Origin: Mesotaenium endlicherianum
Taxonomy: Eukaryota; Streptophyta; Zygnematophyceae; Zygnematales; Mesotaeniaceae
Direction: 5' to 3'
Assembly (NCBI GenBank): GCA_009602735.1
Contig: WELA01011136.1
Span: forward strand, 955,459-996,966
DNA length: 41,508 nucleotides
Shown: positions 19,067-28,695 of the stretch, in pieces
How positions within the stretch are numbered: the first letter of the stretch is position 1
Layout of the letters: the number at the start of each line of letters is the position of its first letter
Translations under genes and position numbers: made by a program
Notes under the pieces: generated by a model
Told to the model about the DNA's origin: nothing
The model's input: only the letters and a program-made list of their open reading frames with translations
Databases searched by the model: none

Positions 19067-20563
19067 GTATATACACACATACACACACTCCAACACACGC
19101 GCATACATATGCACACACGCGCCCACGCACTCACACGGCACACACACACACACACACACACACACATGCGGGGAGAGAGAGAGGAGGGATGGAGGGAGAG
19201 AGAGCGAGCGAACAAGGTGGGGCGCAAGCAAGCGGAGCTCACAATCTCATAGGTGGGGAAGGAGCCCTCGTCGATCCTGGGCGCCAGTGACGCAAACCCG
19301 AGCTCCTCATTCTTGAAGTTGGACACCGTCAGCTCCGCCTGACCCCCCCCCCCCCACACGCACACACACACACACACACACGCACACGCCATGCGTCGAC
19401 AAAGTTTTGAGTAACAAGCAAGCAAGAAGCAAGAAGCAAGAAAACATGTCTTGGCCACAGAGATGTATGCACACTGCACAAACTGCCACCAGCACCTTTT
19501 CACTTGAGCTATCTTTGAGCACGGCAGATTCGGCAGAATTGGCAGATTCGGCAGAATTGAAAGCATTTGGCAGCAATGGCGGAACAGGCAGAATTGGCAG
19601 AATTGGCAGACTTGAAAGTATTTGGCAGGATAGGCAGAGGTGGCAGAATTGGCAGAAGTTTCATATTGGCAGAATTGGCAAAATTGGCAGAATACGCAGG
19701 ATTGGCAGAATGTGCAGAATTGGCTGAAATTGGCAGAACGGGCAGAAATTGGCAGAATGCGCAGAATTGGCACAAACAAGGCGGCCGGCTCTTCTGCACA
19801 CGTGTGCACACGTGCATGAGGAAGCACTTGGCAGAGAATGTTAGGTGCTGGCTCAGTTGAGCTGGCGGGTTGTGTTGGCCCCACTGCCACCTGGGCACTG
19901 GGACTAGGAGGCGACTTGCCACTGGGGCGCTGAGACTGGGAGGCAACTGAGGGGCCCATTGTGGGCGTCTGGAATGCAAACAAGACATGGCTGCCGGCAG
20001 GTGACCTGGCTGTCACGCAGGATATTCCATAGGAGGCTCCTGTGTTCAACCGACAATTGTCAGTTGGAACGTGGGTCAACTTTCGTTATGCCCAGGCCCG
20101 GTGCAGAGCAGGGAGGGTTGCAGTGGCCGGCGGCACGTGCAGAAGGACAAATAAGGTACTTGGTGGCATTTGTTGCACCAGTGAGCCACCAAATACGAGA
20201 CGGGAGGAAGTCCGGTGGCCCACCTTGCAAAGTGGAAGAAGGGGGAAGTGTTGAGAGGTCGGGGGACAGTAGAGAAGGGGTGAGCGGGAGCGGAGGCAGG
20301 GGGAGAAGGAGGAGGGCGGGGAGGACGAGGAGGAGGAGGGGGGAGATGGCGCAGTGGTGATCAGCGCGGAGGAGCGGGCGGAGATCGAGGAGCTGAAGGA
20401 GGAGGCCCGCAGGGCGGCNTTCGTCCTGTCTTGCGGACAAAGAGCCACAGGTCGCCCTTCTCCTTGTCTTTGTACACATTGAAGTTCTGCTCGCCACCAC
20501 AGCGAGGCGTGAGCATGGGCGCATTGTGTGCGGAGCGGGGCCCAAAAAGGTCTCGCTGTCCGC
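15599..20563 (-). CDS. Unknown multi-exon protein (5' end not resolved), spliced across the assembly gap
   Basis: Minus-strand exons, in transcript order: a frame starting near 20563 and open to the N at 20419; 20039-19891; 19338-19243; 18389-18171; 17468-17391; 16872-16748; 15779-15599 (TAG). From 20039 on, every acceptor is CAG, every donor begins GT, and the phases agree (0, 0, 0, 0, then 2, completed by one base in the last exon). The frames are short hydrophilic strands typical of a beta-rich fold, for example [48 protein letters not shown] and [18 protein letters not shown]. The last exon has a hydrophobic helix ([13 protein letters not shown]). A beta-barrel closed by a hydrophobic C-terminal helix would recall tubby/LURP-one/scramblase-type folds, but that is only a loose resemblance and no family is claimed. 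The exon ending at the N has no donor, so the 5' part is uncertain; the last intron contains the 751-base gap. Confidence 0.5.
15907..16657. other. Assembly gap (751 N) inside the last intron of the minus-strand gene
   Basis: The run of N is flanked on the left by a C-rich tract (CCCTCCCCCCC) and on the right by a G/A-rich tract (GAGGAGGGGGGAGGGG). The flanks are near-complementary, so a structured or collapsed repeat is the likely reason for the gap. Frames that run through the N are artefacts. Confidence 0.98.
17314..17340. repeat. (CA)n microsatellite
   Basis: Pure CA run of about 27 bases in an intron of the minus-strand gene. Confidence 0.9.
18465..18656. repeat. Polypurine GGA-rich tract
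   Basis: About 190 bases are almost all G or A on the plus strand, mainly GGAGGA and GGTGGA units. It lies in the intron between exons 19338-19243 and 18389-18171 of the minus-strand gene, near the 5' side of exon 18389-18171, where on the transcribed strand it reads as a long pyrimidine tract before the acceptor. Mirror symmetry makes triplex formation possible. Confidence 0.75.
18959..19166. repeat. Compound (CA)n/(CG)n microsatellite cluster
   Basis: Several pure CA runs (18960-18988, about 19031-19051 and 19140-19166) are separated by CGCG and ATACAC variants. An isolated further CA run lies at about 19361-19383. Thr-His and Cys-Val frames across it are not genes. Confidence 0.9.
19520..19770. 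repeat. Minisatellite with 9-bp unit TTGGCAGAA
   Basis: More than fifteen imperfect copies of a nonamer near TTGGCAGAA run in tandem, with variants TTCGGCAGA, ATAGGCAGA and TTGGCAAAA and a few longer interruptions. The 9-bp period keeps frame, so both strands have open frames (Ala-Glu-Leu on plus, Cys-Gln-Phe/Ser-Ala-Asn on minus). It lies in the intron before the exon at 19338-19243. Confidence 0.88.
20330..20420 (+). other. Plus-strand acidic coiled-coil-like segment ending at the N (possible exon or misjoin)
   Basis: On the plus strand the bases before the N at 20419 read as an acidic run followed by [19 protein letters not shown], which looks like real coiled-coil coding sequence. Right of the N, the convincing frame is on the opposite strand. 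A strand switch of coding potential exactly at an ambiguous base suggests an assembly join, but a chance open frame in GA-rich DNA is also possible. Confidence 0.3.
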
Positions 20564-23500
20564 CTGCTGACCTGGAGAGCGGGCTTCTTAGCGATTGCTT
20601 GAGGATAGGGCACGGTGAGTGACTGACACGACGCACTTGCAAAAAGCAACAATGCAAGGCACGCGCTTACGGCAGCAGGGTATAATGAGCAAGCTTGAAT
20701 GGCTTTTATTCGCAGGCTTCTTTCTCCCAACGACTTGGCCAAGAGGATTCAGGACGAAGGTGCTTCTGTTCGTACAGGGTACTACCCAGGGGAGATGCAT
20801 CCACACTGAGAGAAGGACCAAAGTATTAGGGCTCAGAAGCAGCACTTACTCTTGAGCCGTTTGCATTCCTGGTGCACACGAAGTGGCAGGTGCCTCTGGG
20901 GTCAGGAAGAATGTGGCGTGGAGGAACTGGAGGTATATCAGAACCGCTGTGTGCTTGACCCATTCTTGGAATATCGGTTGCTAAGGTTTAGTAGCGGGGT
21001 TTGCCCTATAACGCAAATGACAACTGGAATTTATGCAAAACTTCGTAGCTCATAGGCTTCCTTCTCTTCTGGGAGCAGCAGATAAAATGCAGTAGACAAC
21101 TTGCTTCACTCGTATTGGTCGCTGTAGGCAGGGACTGGTGAGGTGTGTAACATGTAACCAGTGTTCGTCTGCTACCGGCTGATACCCATGCAGCAAATCT
21201 CGTTTTCTAAAAGTTTTGCCCTGGAGGTGGAAAAACTCACGTATGCTGGAATTGAAGTGCATAAGCGGCTGGAGACGAGAGACTGGTGGAGAATCGAGAG
21301 TCAGGACGCATAACAATGCTGTACGATTGGACAGGATAGAAGTTGGAACACGCGAGAGGCCCATTCAAGGATCTTGTCTGACACCAAGAATGAAAGTTGA
21401 CTCGTATGGCTTGGACCGCGTTAGCGTCAAATTTAATAACAGCCAAAAAGGTAGGATGATGACAATACCAGCAGGCCAACGAGTGCCGCGTGCTTCAAGC
21501 TGGCCAATTGTGGCCAATTTTGTCTGGTCATCATGGTCATCTCAAGCTTCGTCACATTGATAGGGTCTGGAGTCTGGACTCTGGACAGGACTCGGGACTT
21601 TGGACTCCGGGAACCGGCTAGCACGAGTCTCACGACACTCTTGTGGGCGGCCTGCCTCGCACTTGCACGCAGCATGCAGGCACAAATAAAAAAGGGGGAG
21701 TATGTATTAATAAAATTAGCACAAACAGTTTTAGTATATTCTTAGAAGGGACTGACGGGAGGGGAGCGGAACGTAGGTCAGCGACAATTTGAGCCCGCGC
21801 CATGCATAGTAACTCGGATCACATGGCAACAAATACGAGATGAATTAAATAGGTTCCATGCCTGGAAATGGAAATAATCTTCGCCAGTTCTAAACGCTTG
21901 TCGGTTGACATTTCATGTTATATTGGAACGATATTGGAAGGACATCGTAATTTGCGAAACCTAGTTGCACAACTGAAAAAGAAAACAAATAAAGAAGGAT
22001 TTGCTATAATGAACGTGGATCGGCCAATTAATTGACAGTATCCCTCTGGTATCCCTCGTAGGCCCGACAAGTTACAACTGACCGTCTGACTTGGCCACGC
22101 AATGCGGTGCAAGCTGGTTGCAACTTGCTAGTAGTGGCTGCTGGCTTGAAGGTCCCAACTTCCAAATTCCAACCGGCGAGTCGGCGACTGGTTCAGATAG
22201 TCCAGATTCCAGACAAAGCAACTCCTGAGTCGCACCTAATCTGAAATTTAATCCAATCCAGTCCATCCGCATTGGTAGCTCAGGGACTCGGGAGTCGGGC
22301 TCCATGTGGGCCAGAGCCAGACGCATGCCGATATATCAGATGAGCCGATCCAAGCCGAACCCTTAAGTTTTCTGTATTATTCTGACATGTTCTGACTCGC
22401 TTTGACTCTGCAACACGAATGCATCGTCACTTTCTTGACGTCACGTCACTTTTGGAGGCTATCAATCAGCAGGCACCACGCGGCGTTGTGGGACGTAGAC
22501 CTGGGCGTAACCTATTGACATGTGAAACTGTGTGAAACAGTGACTTTCGTTCAATGTTATCGTCCCCTCACAAACCCGCCGAACGATCGCGACATTAAGG
22601 CGTCGAAACAGCACGAACGCTGTCGACGCTTAAAGTCGACGCTAACGACCCTCCCGCAGGCGGCCATGGCTTCCCAGCAGCAGGCGCTCCCGACCTATCC
22701 ACCCCACGAACCCTTCTAGCGAGGAAGAGTGCCCTCTCCCACGACCCCATGGCGAGCTACCTTGCGGCCCAGGCGAGGCTCCGCCTCGCTCCTCCTCGCC
22801 ATGGCCGCTCACGATAAGCGGCCAAAGGACGCACTGCTTAAGCGAAAGCAAAGAGGAATAAGTTATGGCCAGCCCTAATTTATGGCGATCGCAAAAGGGC
22901 GGGCCGCGCTGGGGCCGCACAAAAAAAGCGTTCACGACGAACGCTTTCGCGTGGTAAATCTCAGAATTCGAACGCCTACGGGTCAGCGCTCACACGAGCG
23001 AGGGCCCTTACTGATATCTCCCTCACAAGAGTTACGTGAGGGGCGCCATACTGACGACAATGAACTACTGCACATATTTGTATTGAGATAACCAGAAGTG
23101 ACTCGTAAGCAACGCCCTTCATTCATAGACCATGCATGACGTGGGGTGCTAACTTGCTTCGACTTTTCCAGTCTTCAATTTATGTTGTCATAATAGAAGA
23201 CCGTGCACAAAGATTCCCTCGAAACTTTTAGTGCTAAGATAAATCGATAGAATCGCACATTTAATTGATATTTGGCACAAATGAAAGTTGTCGCCTTCAC
23301 GTCCACATGCATAGGCGGATTCAGCATAATTCTACCCTTCAAAGCCATAAAATGAACGCGATCTACGCTCAAACTTTCAAAGCCTACATGTGTGATAGCG
23401 AGCCAAATCGGCCACTTAAAAGTTACTTCAACATACGGTCATCTACATATATGTATGTATAAACGTCCAGATCATTTCCAAATAGATTAAAAGATGAAGG

Positions 23501-23610
23501 GTAGATTGTGTTTATTCTGAGACTTTGAAGGGTGAATAATAATTCACTTGAATATGAATGGGGTAAAATACAATTTTATGTGGACAGTTAGCTAAAATAA
23601 ATGTAACATT
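20564..23610. other. Intergenic stretch, no gene supported
   Basis: A weak minus-strand candidate exon ends at a GTAAGT donor near 20848, with upstream residues reading GTCHFVCTRNANGSR. A 36-codon plus-strand frame starts at 20699 (MAFIRRLLSPNDLAKRIQDE). Neither is supported further. From about 21700 the DNA becomes AT-richer. AAAGCGTTC at 22925-22933 pairs perfectly with GAACGCTTT at 22939-22947. No other structure was recognised up to the retroelement boundary near 23611. Confidence 0.4.
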
Positions 23611-26600
23611 TATCACTCATGTGCTCAAATAGTGGAGAGCATACTTATATGGTAAAGCTTTTAAGATGATTACAGATCATCTAGCTCTGACTCACTTTCA
23701 GAAGAAATCCAAGCTGTCAAGGAGGGAGAACCGCTGGAGCCAGATGCTGGAGCAGTTTCAAGTCCAGATTAACTACAAACCAGGGAAGTTGAATCCTGCT
23801 GATGCACTCTCTAGAAGACCTGACTTGCAAGAAAGGAACTTTAGTCAGCATGCTGTAGATAAAGTCCTGTGTGCACTCACTTCACTAAAGGTGAAAAAGT
23901 CCTTCCTTGAACAACTTAGGAAAGCCTACCCTTCTGACCCAACATTTGAGCCCAGCCCCACTGAGTGTGTCGTGCTACTGCACTTGGGTATAAGCTTAAG
24001 GGAGGGATTTGGGTGTCTGAAACCACTTCAGGCAGGCTGAAGCTGGTCATTTCTAATAACTTAGAAATAAGGTCACTTTTATTGAGTCAAGCACATGACA
24101 GTTTACTGGGTGGGCATTTGGGGCAGGCCAAAACTGTTGGCAAACTGGCAAAACATTACCATTGGGAGGGATTACCTCGGGAGGTCTTGAAATACGTAAA
24201 GTCCTGTGACCAATGTCAAAAGTATAAGTCTAGGCACACACCACCGGGGGGCCTCTTACAACCGCTGCCCATCCCAGCTGGCCGCTGGGAAACAATATCC
24301 ATGGACTTGGTGGTCACACTGCCACGAACTGCCAATAGGCATGATTCGATATTGGTAGTCGTGGATAAACTGACAAAAATGGTCATTTTCTTCCCCACAA
24401 ATGTCAAAGTAACTACACGCAGAACAGCGAGACAGTTCTACAACCATGTAGTATGCCAACATGGGCTACCCTCTAATATAATCTCAGACAGAGACTCAAA
24501 ATTTACCTCTAAATTCCGGAGAGCTTAATGGGGTTAATGGGAGTCAGGCAGCTGCTCAGCACAGCAAACCACCCTCAGACTGATGGGCAGACTGAAAGAA
24601 CTAACCGAGTTCTGCAGGTGTACTGAGAGCCTATAATAACCAAAAACAAGATAATTGGGATGACCTGTTACCCCAAATCCAGTTTGCGGTCAACAGTGCG
24701 GTGCACGCGTCAACGGGCAAGACTCCTTTTGAACTAAGCCTGGGTAGACTCCCTAAGTCTCCTTTAGATGTCCTAGGGGAGTCTTTAACTCACCCTGAAG
24801 GGATTGACAATCCGGTCTCCCTCCAGTTAACTCAGGAGTTAGCTGACACTCTGTCAGAAGTCCAACAAAACCTGCACAAAGCCCAAGAATGCCAACAAAA
24901 GTACGCTAATCAGCACCGTCGAGAACTGACCTTTTCTAAGGGCAATTTGGTCAAACTGCATTCTCATCACTTGTACCTCCGTGGTGTGGTCAAGAAAAAG
25001 CTTGGCTCTGTCTGGGTCGGTCCATATTCGGAAGGTGCATTGTGTCGGTCAGAATGCTTACAAAATGAACATATCAGCCGAATACAAGGGTCATCCGGTC
25101 TTTTATGTCTCCTTCCTGGAACCATACATCAAAGGTGATACACTGTTCACAGGTCGGTTACTTGTCCAACCGAGACCAGTCCCCGCTGTCCGGGACGGTG
25201 ACCCTGAGGAATATGAGGTTGAGGAGATTTTAGACGCGCGCTCGGTCCGTCGATCGTCTAAGTATGTCATGAAGTACCTCATTCGATGGAAGTATTACGA
25301 TGCCTCTGGGGACAATTGGGAATTTAAGGACCATTTGACTAATGCCAAAGGGGCGTTGAAACGGTTCCACCTTCGGGCGGCTGGAGCCCCTCCATAACGG
25401 TCATTTCAGTTGACACTGGAAGGTGACAGGAGGTCCTGTCTCCATTTAAGTTGGAGGGGAAAATATATGACAGTTAGTGTGCGAGAGCGAGAAAGGGACA
25501 GTTATGTGAACCCTTAGTGTCAGCATAGTGACAGAGGGGACAGCCTGGCCCACATAAAGCACCTTCGGCTGAAGGAAAAAGGGCCTTGCACAGCCATACA
25601 TCACTTAAGACAACTGAAAACACATTCATACGTTTATGTCTAGCGCACCGCAACTACGTCAACTCCTAGCAATCACCCTGTAAGGTAAACAGGAACGATT
25701 ATACCTTACTAATACGAACTTACTCCCTTCCTGCAACTTCTAGGACAAAGGTCGATATCCTACTAACTTGTGCTCTGGTTACATGTGCAGAATGGCTCCC
25801 ACCACACAAAAGGAGGACAGAAAGCGCAAGGCAGAAGAAGCCAGGAGGACAATGGAGCAATACCAGAAGGAGCCGGCGGCGACGTCCCTCACCAAGAGAG
25901 AACAAGAAAGGGTCCGCAAACAACAAGAGGCGGCAGAAGAAGCACAAAGGAAGAAGGATCAGGAAGCGGAAAACCACAGGAAAGCTGAGGAGGAGAGACA
26001 AAAGAAACAACAAGAAGAAGCGGCAGCGGCAGAGGAGGAGAGAAGGAAAAAGGCTGAAGCGGACAGGCAGAAGAGCTTGGCCACTTACAGGTATACTGTG
26101 GTGGGTGGACAAAACTTTGATAACTTGAAGGAAGCATTGCTGGCAGCCCAAGAGACAACACTGCTACAGAGGGAAGGAACTGCAGCACTGGATAGGATGT
26201 TGAGACACACATTGGTGAGGTCCTCTACGAGGATTATGCCAAGATGGTGGGCTATACAGCAAAGCAGGCCCGGTACCTTGCCGATGATTCAGAGAACAAG
26301 CCAGTCCCAATACCGAGAATAGTGGGAGATCAGAGACTCATCAGGATGGTGAGCATGCGGCCCAATAGCTTTAAGGATACGGTATTCTACCTCACACTAT
26401 TGCCAGCTTACAATGAAGTTGAGAGAAGGAGCTGGGAGTACTTGGCCAGGGAAGCAGGACAGCAGATGTTCTCTCCCCACTAATTCCCATGTAAACTCAG
26501 AAAAGCCGAGCATGGACCCCAGTACTACCAGCAGCGAACAGACTGGAGGTGGATGATCGTCACAAAGAGAAAGCAGGAGTGTGACCGAGCCCAACCAGAC

Positions 26601-26858
26601 GATTTCCACTATGGCCAAGACGGCTACCTCATCCTACCACCTCACATTGCCCCTTGGGACCCCAGGCTGAATGGCTGCCTGAGCAATATGAATGCAGAGA
26701 CCAAAGAGTATAAAAGGAGGGGGAGAGACTACTTCATTAAGGGAAAGCATGCCTTCGTCAAATGGGCGAAGAATGCAGGCTAGATAGATATCAGCAGGCT
26801 GAAGGCCAAGCAACCTCCAGCGCGCCCTAAGAAATGGAGGTCAGTAGACTACTCCATG
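23611..26858 (+). pseudogene. Decayed chromovirus copy B' (left part): pol remnant and broken ORF3
   Basis: This segment matches element B closely, starting inside the RNase H region (B about 37443) and running through integrase, chromodomain, the pol-ORF3 spacer and most of ORF3. Visible damage: CAG to TAG near 23630; a short deletion at about 23965 where B encodes TGMCRA; a one-base deletion near 24523 in the integrase; a scrambled segment near 24617-24640; an altered frame near 25030; a deletion near 26150-26210 in ORF3; a stop at the Trp codon near 26482; and a stop near 26782. The left end is truncated: LTR, gag, protease and RT are absent. Between pol and ORF3 it has about 120 bases more than B (about 25485-25605). 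It is interrupted by element A and resumes at 33002. Confidence 0.9.
25792..26858 (+). pseudogene. ORF3 of B' (5' part, interrupted by element A)
   Basis: The frame begins at ATG 25792, right after TACTAAC (25761-25767) and an ACATGTGCAG acceptor, the same arrangement as in element B. The N-terminal charged coiled-coil region is open. A deletion then shifts frame near 26150-26210, and in-frame stops follow (about 26482 and 26782). The remainder continues in frame terms at 33002 after element A. Its retention of the same start context as B shows that ORF3 is a family feature and not unique to one insertion. Confidence 0.85.
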
Positions 26859-27602
26859 TGTAAGGTCATAGGTTTATGAAGTGCATTTTTGAGTATCATG
26901 AAAGTATGTTTTGATTGTATAGTAGTGTAGAGTGCATTTTTGTGGTCATTTTGATATAAAGTTCATCGAATTTGGTCAAGTATTGAGAGAGTTATGGATT
27001 TCCGAAGTTTAATTAGTTTTGAGGTCGGTTGACGACTGTCCTTAATTCGCGGTGAGCGCGACCGTCGGATTGACCGACAGCGTCGAGCGATCTGGCCCGT
27101 TAGAATGAACTCGAACCTTCACGTAAGTTCGGCTGACGCGGAGTGCCGACTAGGTCGATTTACCTAGAAGTTTCGGTTTAGCCTAGCGCGTCTAAGATAG
27201 AATATTCTAGTAATGTCGATGCATGTATATGGACGTCAATTCGGCCCGACACGTCAGATTAGACTGATCTGGCTTACTCACGAATATTCTGGAAGGGACG
27301 ATTTGACGAACACTTAGGAAAATCCGTAGCTTCCTCCTAGGGAGGAGCACTTAGGCAGAAAATTATAAATAGGCATAACTTCTTTGTTTCTTATCAGTTT
27401 TCACTTCTGTAAATTTCTACGGGTTTGTAATGACAAGGCCTTTCATCCTACATCATTTGTGAGCAGTTTCCTGCTACTCAAAATGTTGAGTAATTTTCCT
27501 AAGCTTTGTTAGTGATATGCCGCTGCACTCTCTAGTATGATGGCAACTAGTTCCTTTCCTCGTGAGTCACTACGCTTCCACTAGGGCACTCTGCCCCTTT
27601 CA
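26859..27602 (+). repeat. 5' LTR of element A
   Basis: Starts TGTAAGGTCATAG and ends CCCCTTTCA. TATAAATA at 27364-27371 is the likely core promoter. About nine differences from the 3' LTR in 744 bases (about 1.2 percent), four of them clustered near 27392. Confidence 0.97.
27364..27371 (+). promoter_or_regulatory. TATA box in the 5' LTR of element A
   Basis: TATAAATA, conserved in both LTRs (the 3' copy is at 32763-32770). Transcription should start some 25-35 bases downstream, which would define the U3/R border. Confidence 0.65.
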
Positions 27603-27604
27603 TC

Positions 27605-27616
27605 TGGTATCGGAGC
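27605..27616 (+). other. Primer-binding site of element A (initiator-Met tRNA)
   Basis: TGGTATCGGAGC, two bases after the LTR end, complementary to a tRNA 3' end GCTCCGATACCA. Plant initiator-Met tRNA gives TGGTATCAGAGC; one base differs, and element B has the same variant. Confidence 0.85.
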
Positions 27617-27639
27617 AGGGCTAGTTTGCATATTATATT

Positions 27640-28671
27640 ATGGAGTCGCAGCCGGCAGCTGGAGGAGGCGAACATGTCGAGCATGTTGAGCGCGCGGGGC
27701 AGCAGGCAGCACCAACAATGACCAGAGAGCAACAAGAGATGCAGGCGATGCTAAGACAAATGGCAAATGCAATTGGAGGAGAAGTCTACACCCAGTTTCA
27801 ACAAAATATGCGCGCGGAGGTGGAGAGAATGGTGCGAGTTGTTATGGGGAACGCCGCTTCGACGAGTTCGGCACCTGCACCTGTTGTACCACCGATTCAT
27901 GTTAACCCAGTGGTGCAACCAGTTATTCCACCCGCATCAGGAGTGCGTGCGCCTAAGCCTGAAGTTTATACTGGAGAGCGTGGATCGCCGCCTGTTCATC
28001 AATGGATTTTTGGAGTGAAGAAGTTTATGGAGTATTCTGCGCTCACGCCCGACAGGCAAGTCGCCTTTGTCATAACTTTGCTGCAGAAGAGTGCTGGAGC
28101 TTGGTATGAACGAGAAGAGCAGCTGTCTGGAGTTCCTGCTACTGTTGATCAGCTATTTGAAGGCTTGAAGAGGCAATTTCAACCTATTGCACCCGAGGCT
28201 ACCGCTCGAGATCTATTGGTGCGCCTTCGTCAACGAGGAAGCGTTCAAGAGTATGTATCGCGCTTCAACGAGCTGGTGCTTCAATGTCCATCCATGCACG
28301 AGTCGGAGATGATGGACAAGTTCAAGAGGGGACTCAAGCCAACTGTGGCCAAGGAAGTGGCGCTCAAGGACCCTACCAGTCTTGGAGAAATGATGGCATT
28401 GGCAACAAGGGTCGACGCTGTGGAGTATAGTCAGAGGCAGTGGGGCAGCCACAACTTTGGAGGATATCGACACTTTGGATCTCAAGCGCCAAGCACGAGT
28501 GTTCAAGGTCCAGTACCCATGGAGTTGGGACTTGTGCAGTACCAGCGCAGGCAGCAGAATTTCAAGCCGAGAGGACCCTGCTATAGTTGCGGCAAGCTTG
28601 GACATCTGGCTCGAGACTGTCATGTGAAGGCGAAGCAACCTCAACAGCAGGAAAAAGGAGGACGCCAGTAA
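27640..28671 (+). CDS. gag: Gag of element A
   Basis: 343-residue structural protein that packages the retrotransposon RNA. The N-terminal part is Gln/Glu-rich (about 1-60). A retrotransposon gag domain occupies roughly 105-260, with the hallmark [15 protein letters not shown] and [13 protein letters not shown] stretches. A single CCHC zinc knuckle lies at residues 314-327 (C-x2-C-x4-H-x4-[15 protein letters not shown]) and should bind RNA. The ATG at 27640 is the first after the primer-binding site, leaving a leader of only 23 bases after it. The TAA at 28669-28671 lies inside a predicted frameshift hairpin; most ribosomes would stop here and a fraction would shift to pol. The frame is intact. 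Confidence 0.95.
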   Translation: MESQPAAGGGEHVEHVERAGQQAAPTMTREQQEMQAMLRQMANAIGGEVYTQFQQNMRAEVERMVRVVMGNAASTSSAPAPVVPPIHVNPVVQPVIPPASGVRAPKPEVYTGERGSPPVHQWIFGVKKFMEYSALTPDRQVAFVITLLQKSAGAWYEREEQLSGVPATVDQLFEGLKRQFQPIAPEATARDLLVRLRQRGSVQEYVSRFNELVLQCPSMHESEMMDKFKRGLKPTVAKEVALKDPTSLGEMMALATRVDAVEYSQRQWGSHNFGGYRHFGSQAPSTSVQGPVPMELGLVQYQRRQQNFKPRGPCYSCGKLGHLARDCHVKAKQPQQQEKGGRQ

Positions 28672-28695
28672 GTCGTTCTGGGGTGTCTACTGGCG
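28650..28695 (+). promoter_or_regulatory. Predicted -1 ribosomal frameshift signal of element A
   Basis: In the gag frame the heptamer is G GAA AAA (28650-28656). A 6-base spacer GGAGGA leads to a stem CGCCAGTA (28663-28670) that pairs perfectly with TACTGGCG (28688-28695) across a 17-base loop. The gag stop TAA begins in the 5' arm. The heptamer is not a perfect X XXY YYZ site, since the P-site codon GAA would re-pair as GGA. Pol is open in the -1 frame from here. Confidence 0.65.

Noticed and set aside
19520..19770. CRISPR-like array
   Set aside because: Units are 9 bp, contiguous and degenerate, with no spacers; the genome is eukaryotic.
18648..20079. Thr-His, Cys-Val and Gln-Phe-Cys rich frames
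   Set aside because: Produced by CA repeats and the 9-bp minisatellite; only the short spliced exons within are retained.
20699..20809. 36-codon plus-strand frame starting MAFIRRLLSPNDLAKR
   Set aside because: Too short and isolated, with no neighbours or family match.
23666..25397. Separate genes for the integrase and chromodomain fragments left of element A
   Set aside because: They are frame-broken pieces of one decayed pol (B'), matching element B almost base for base.
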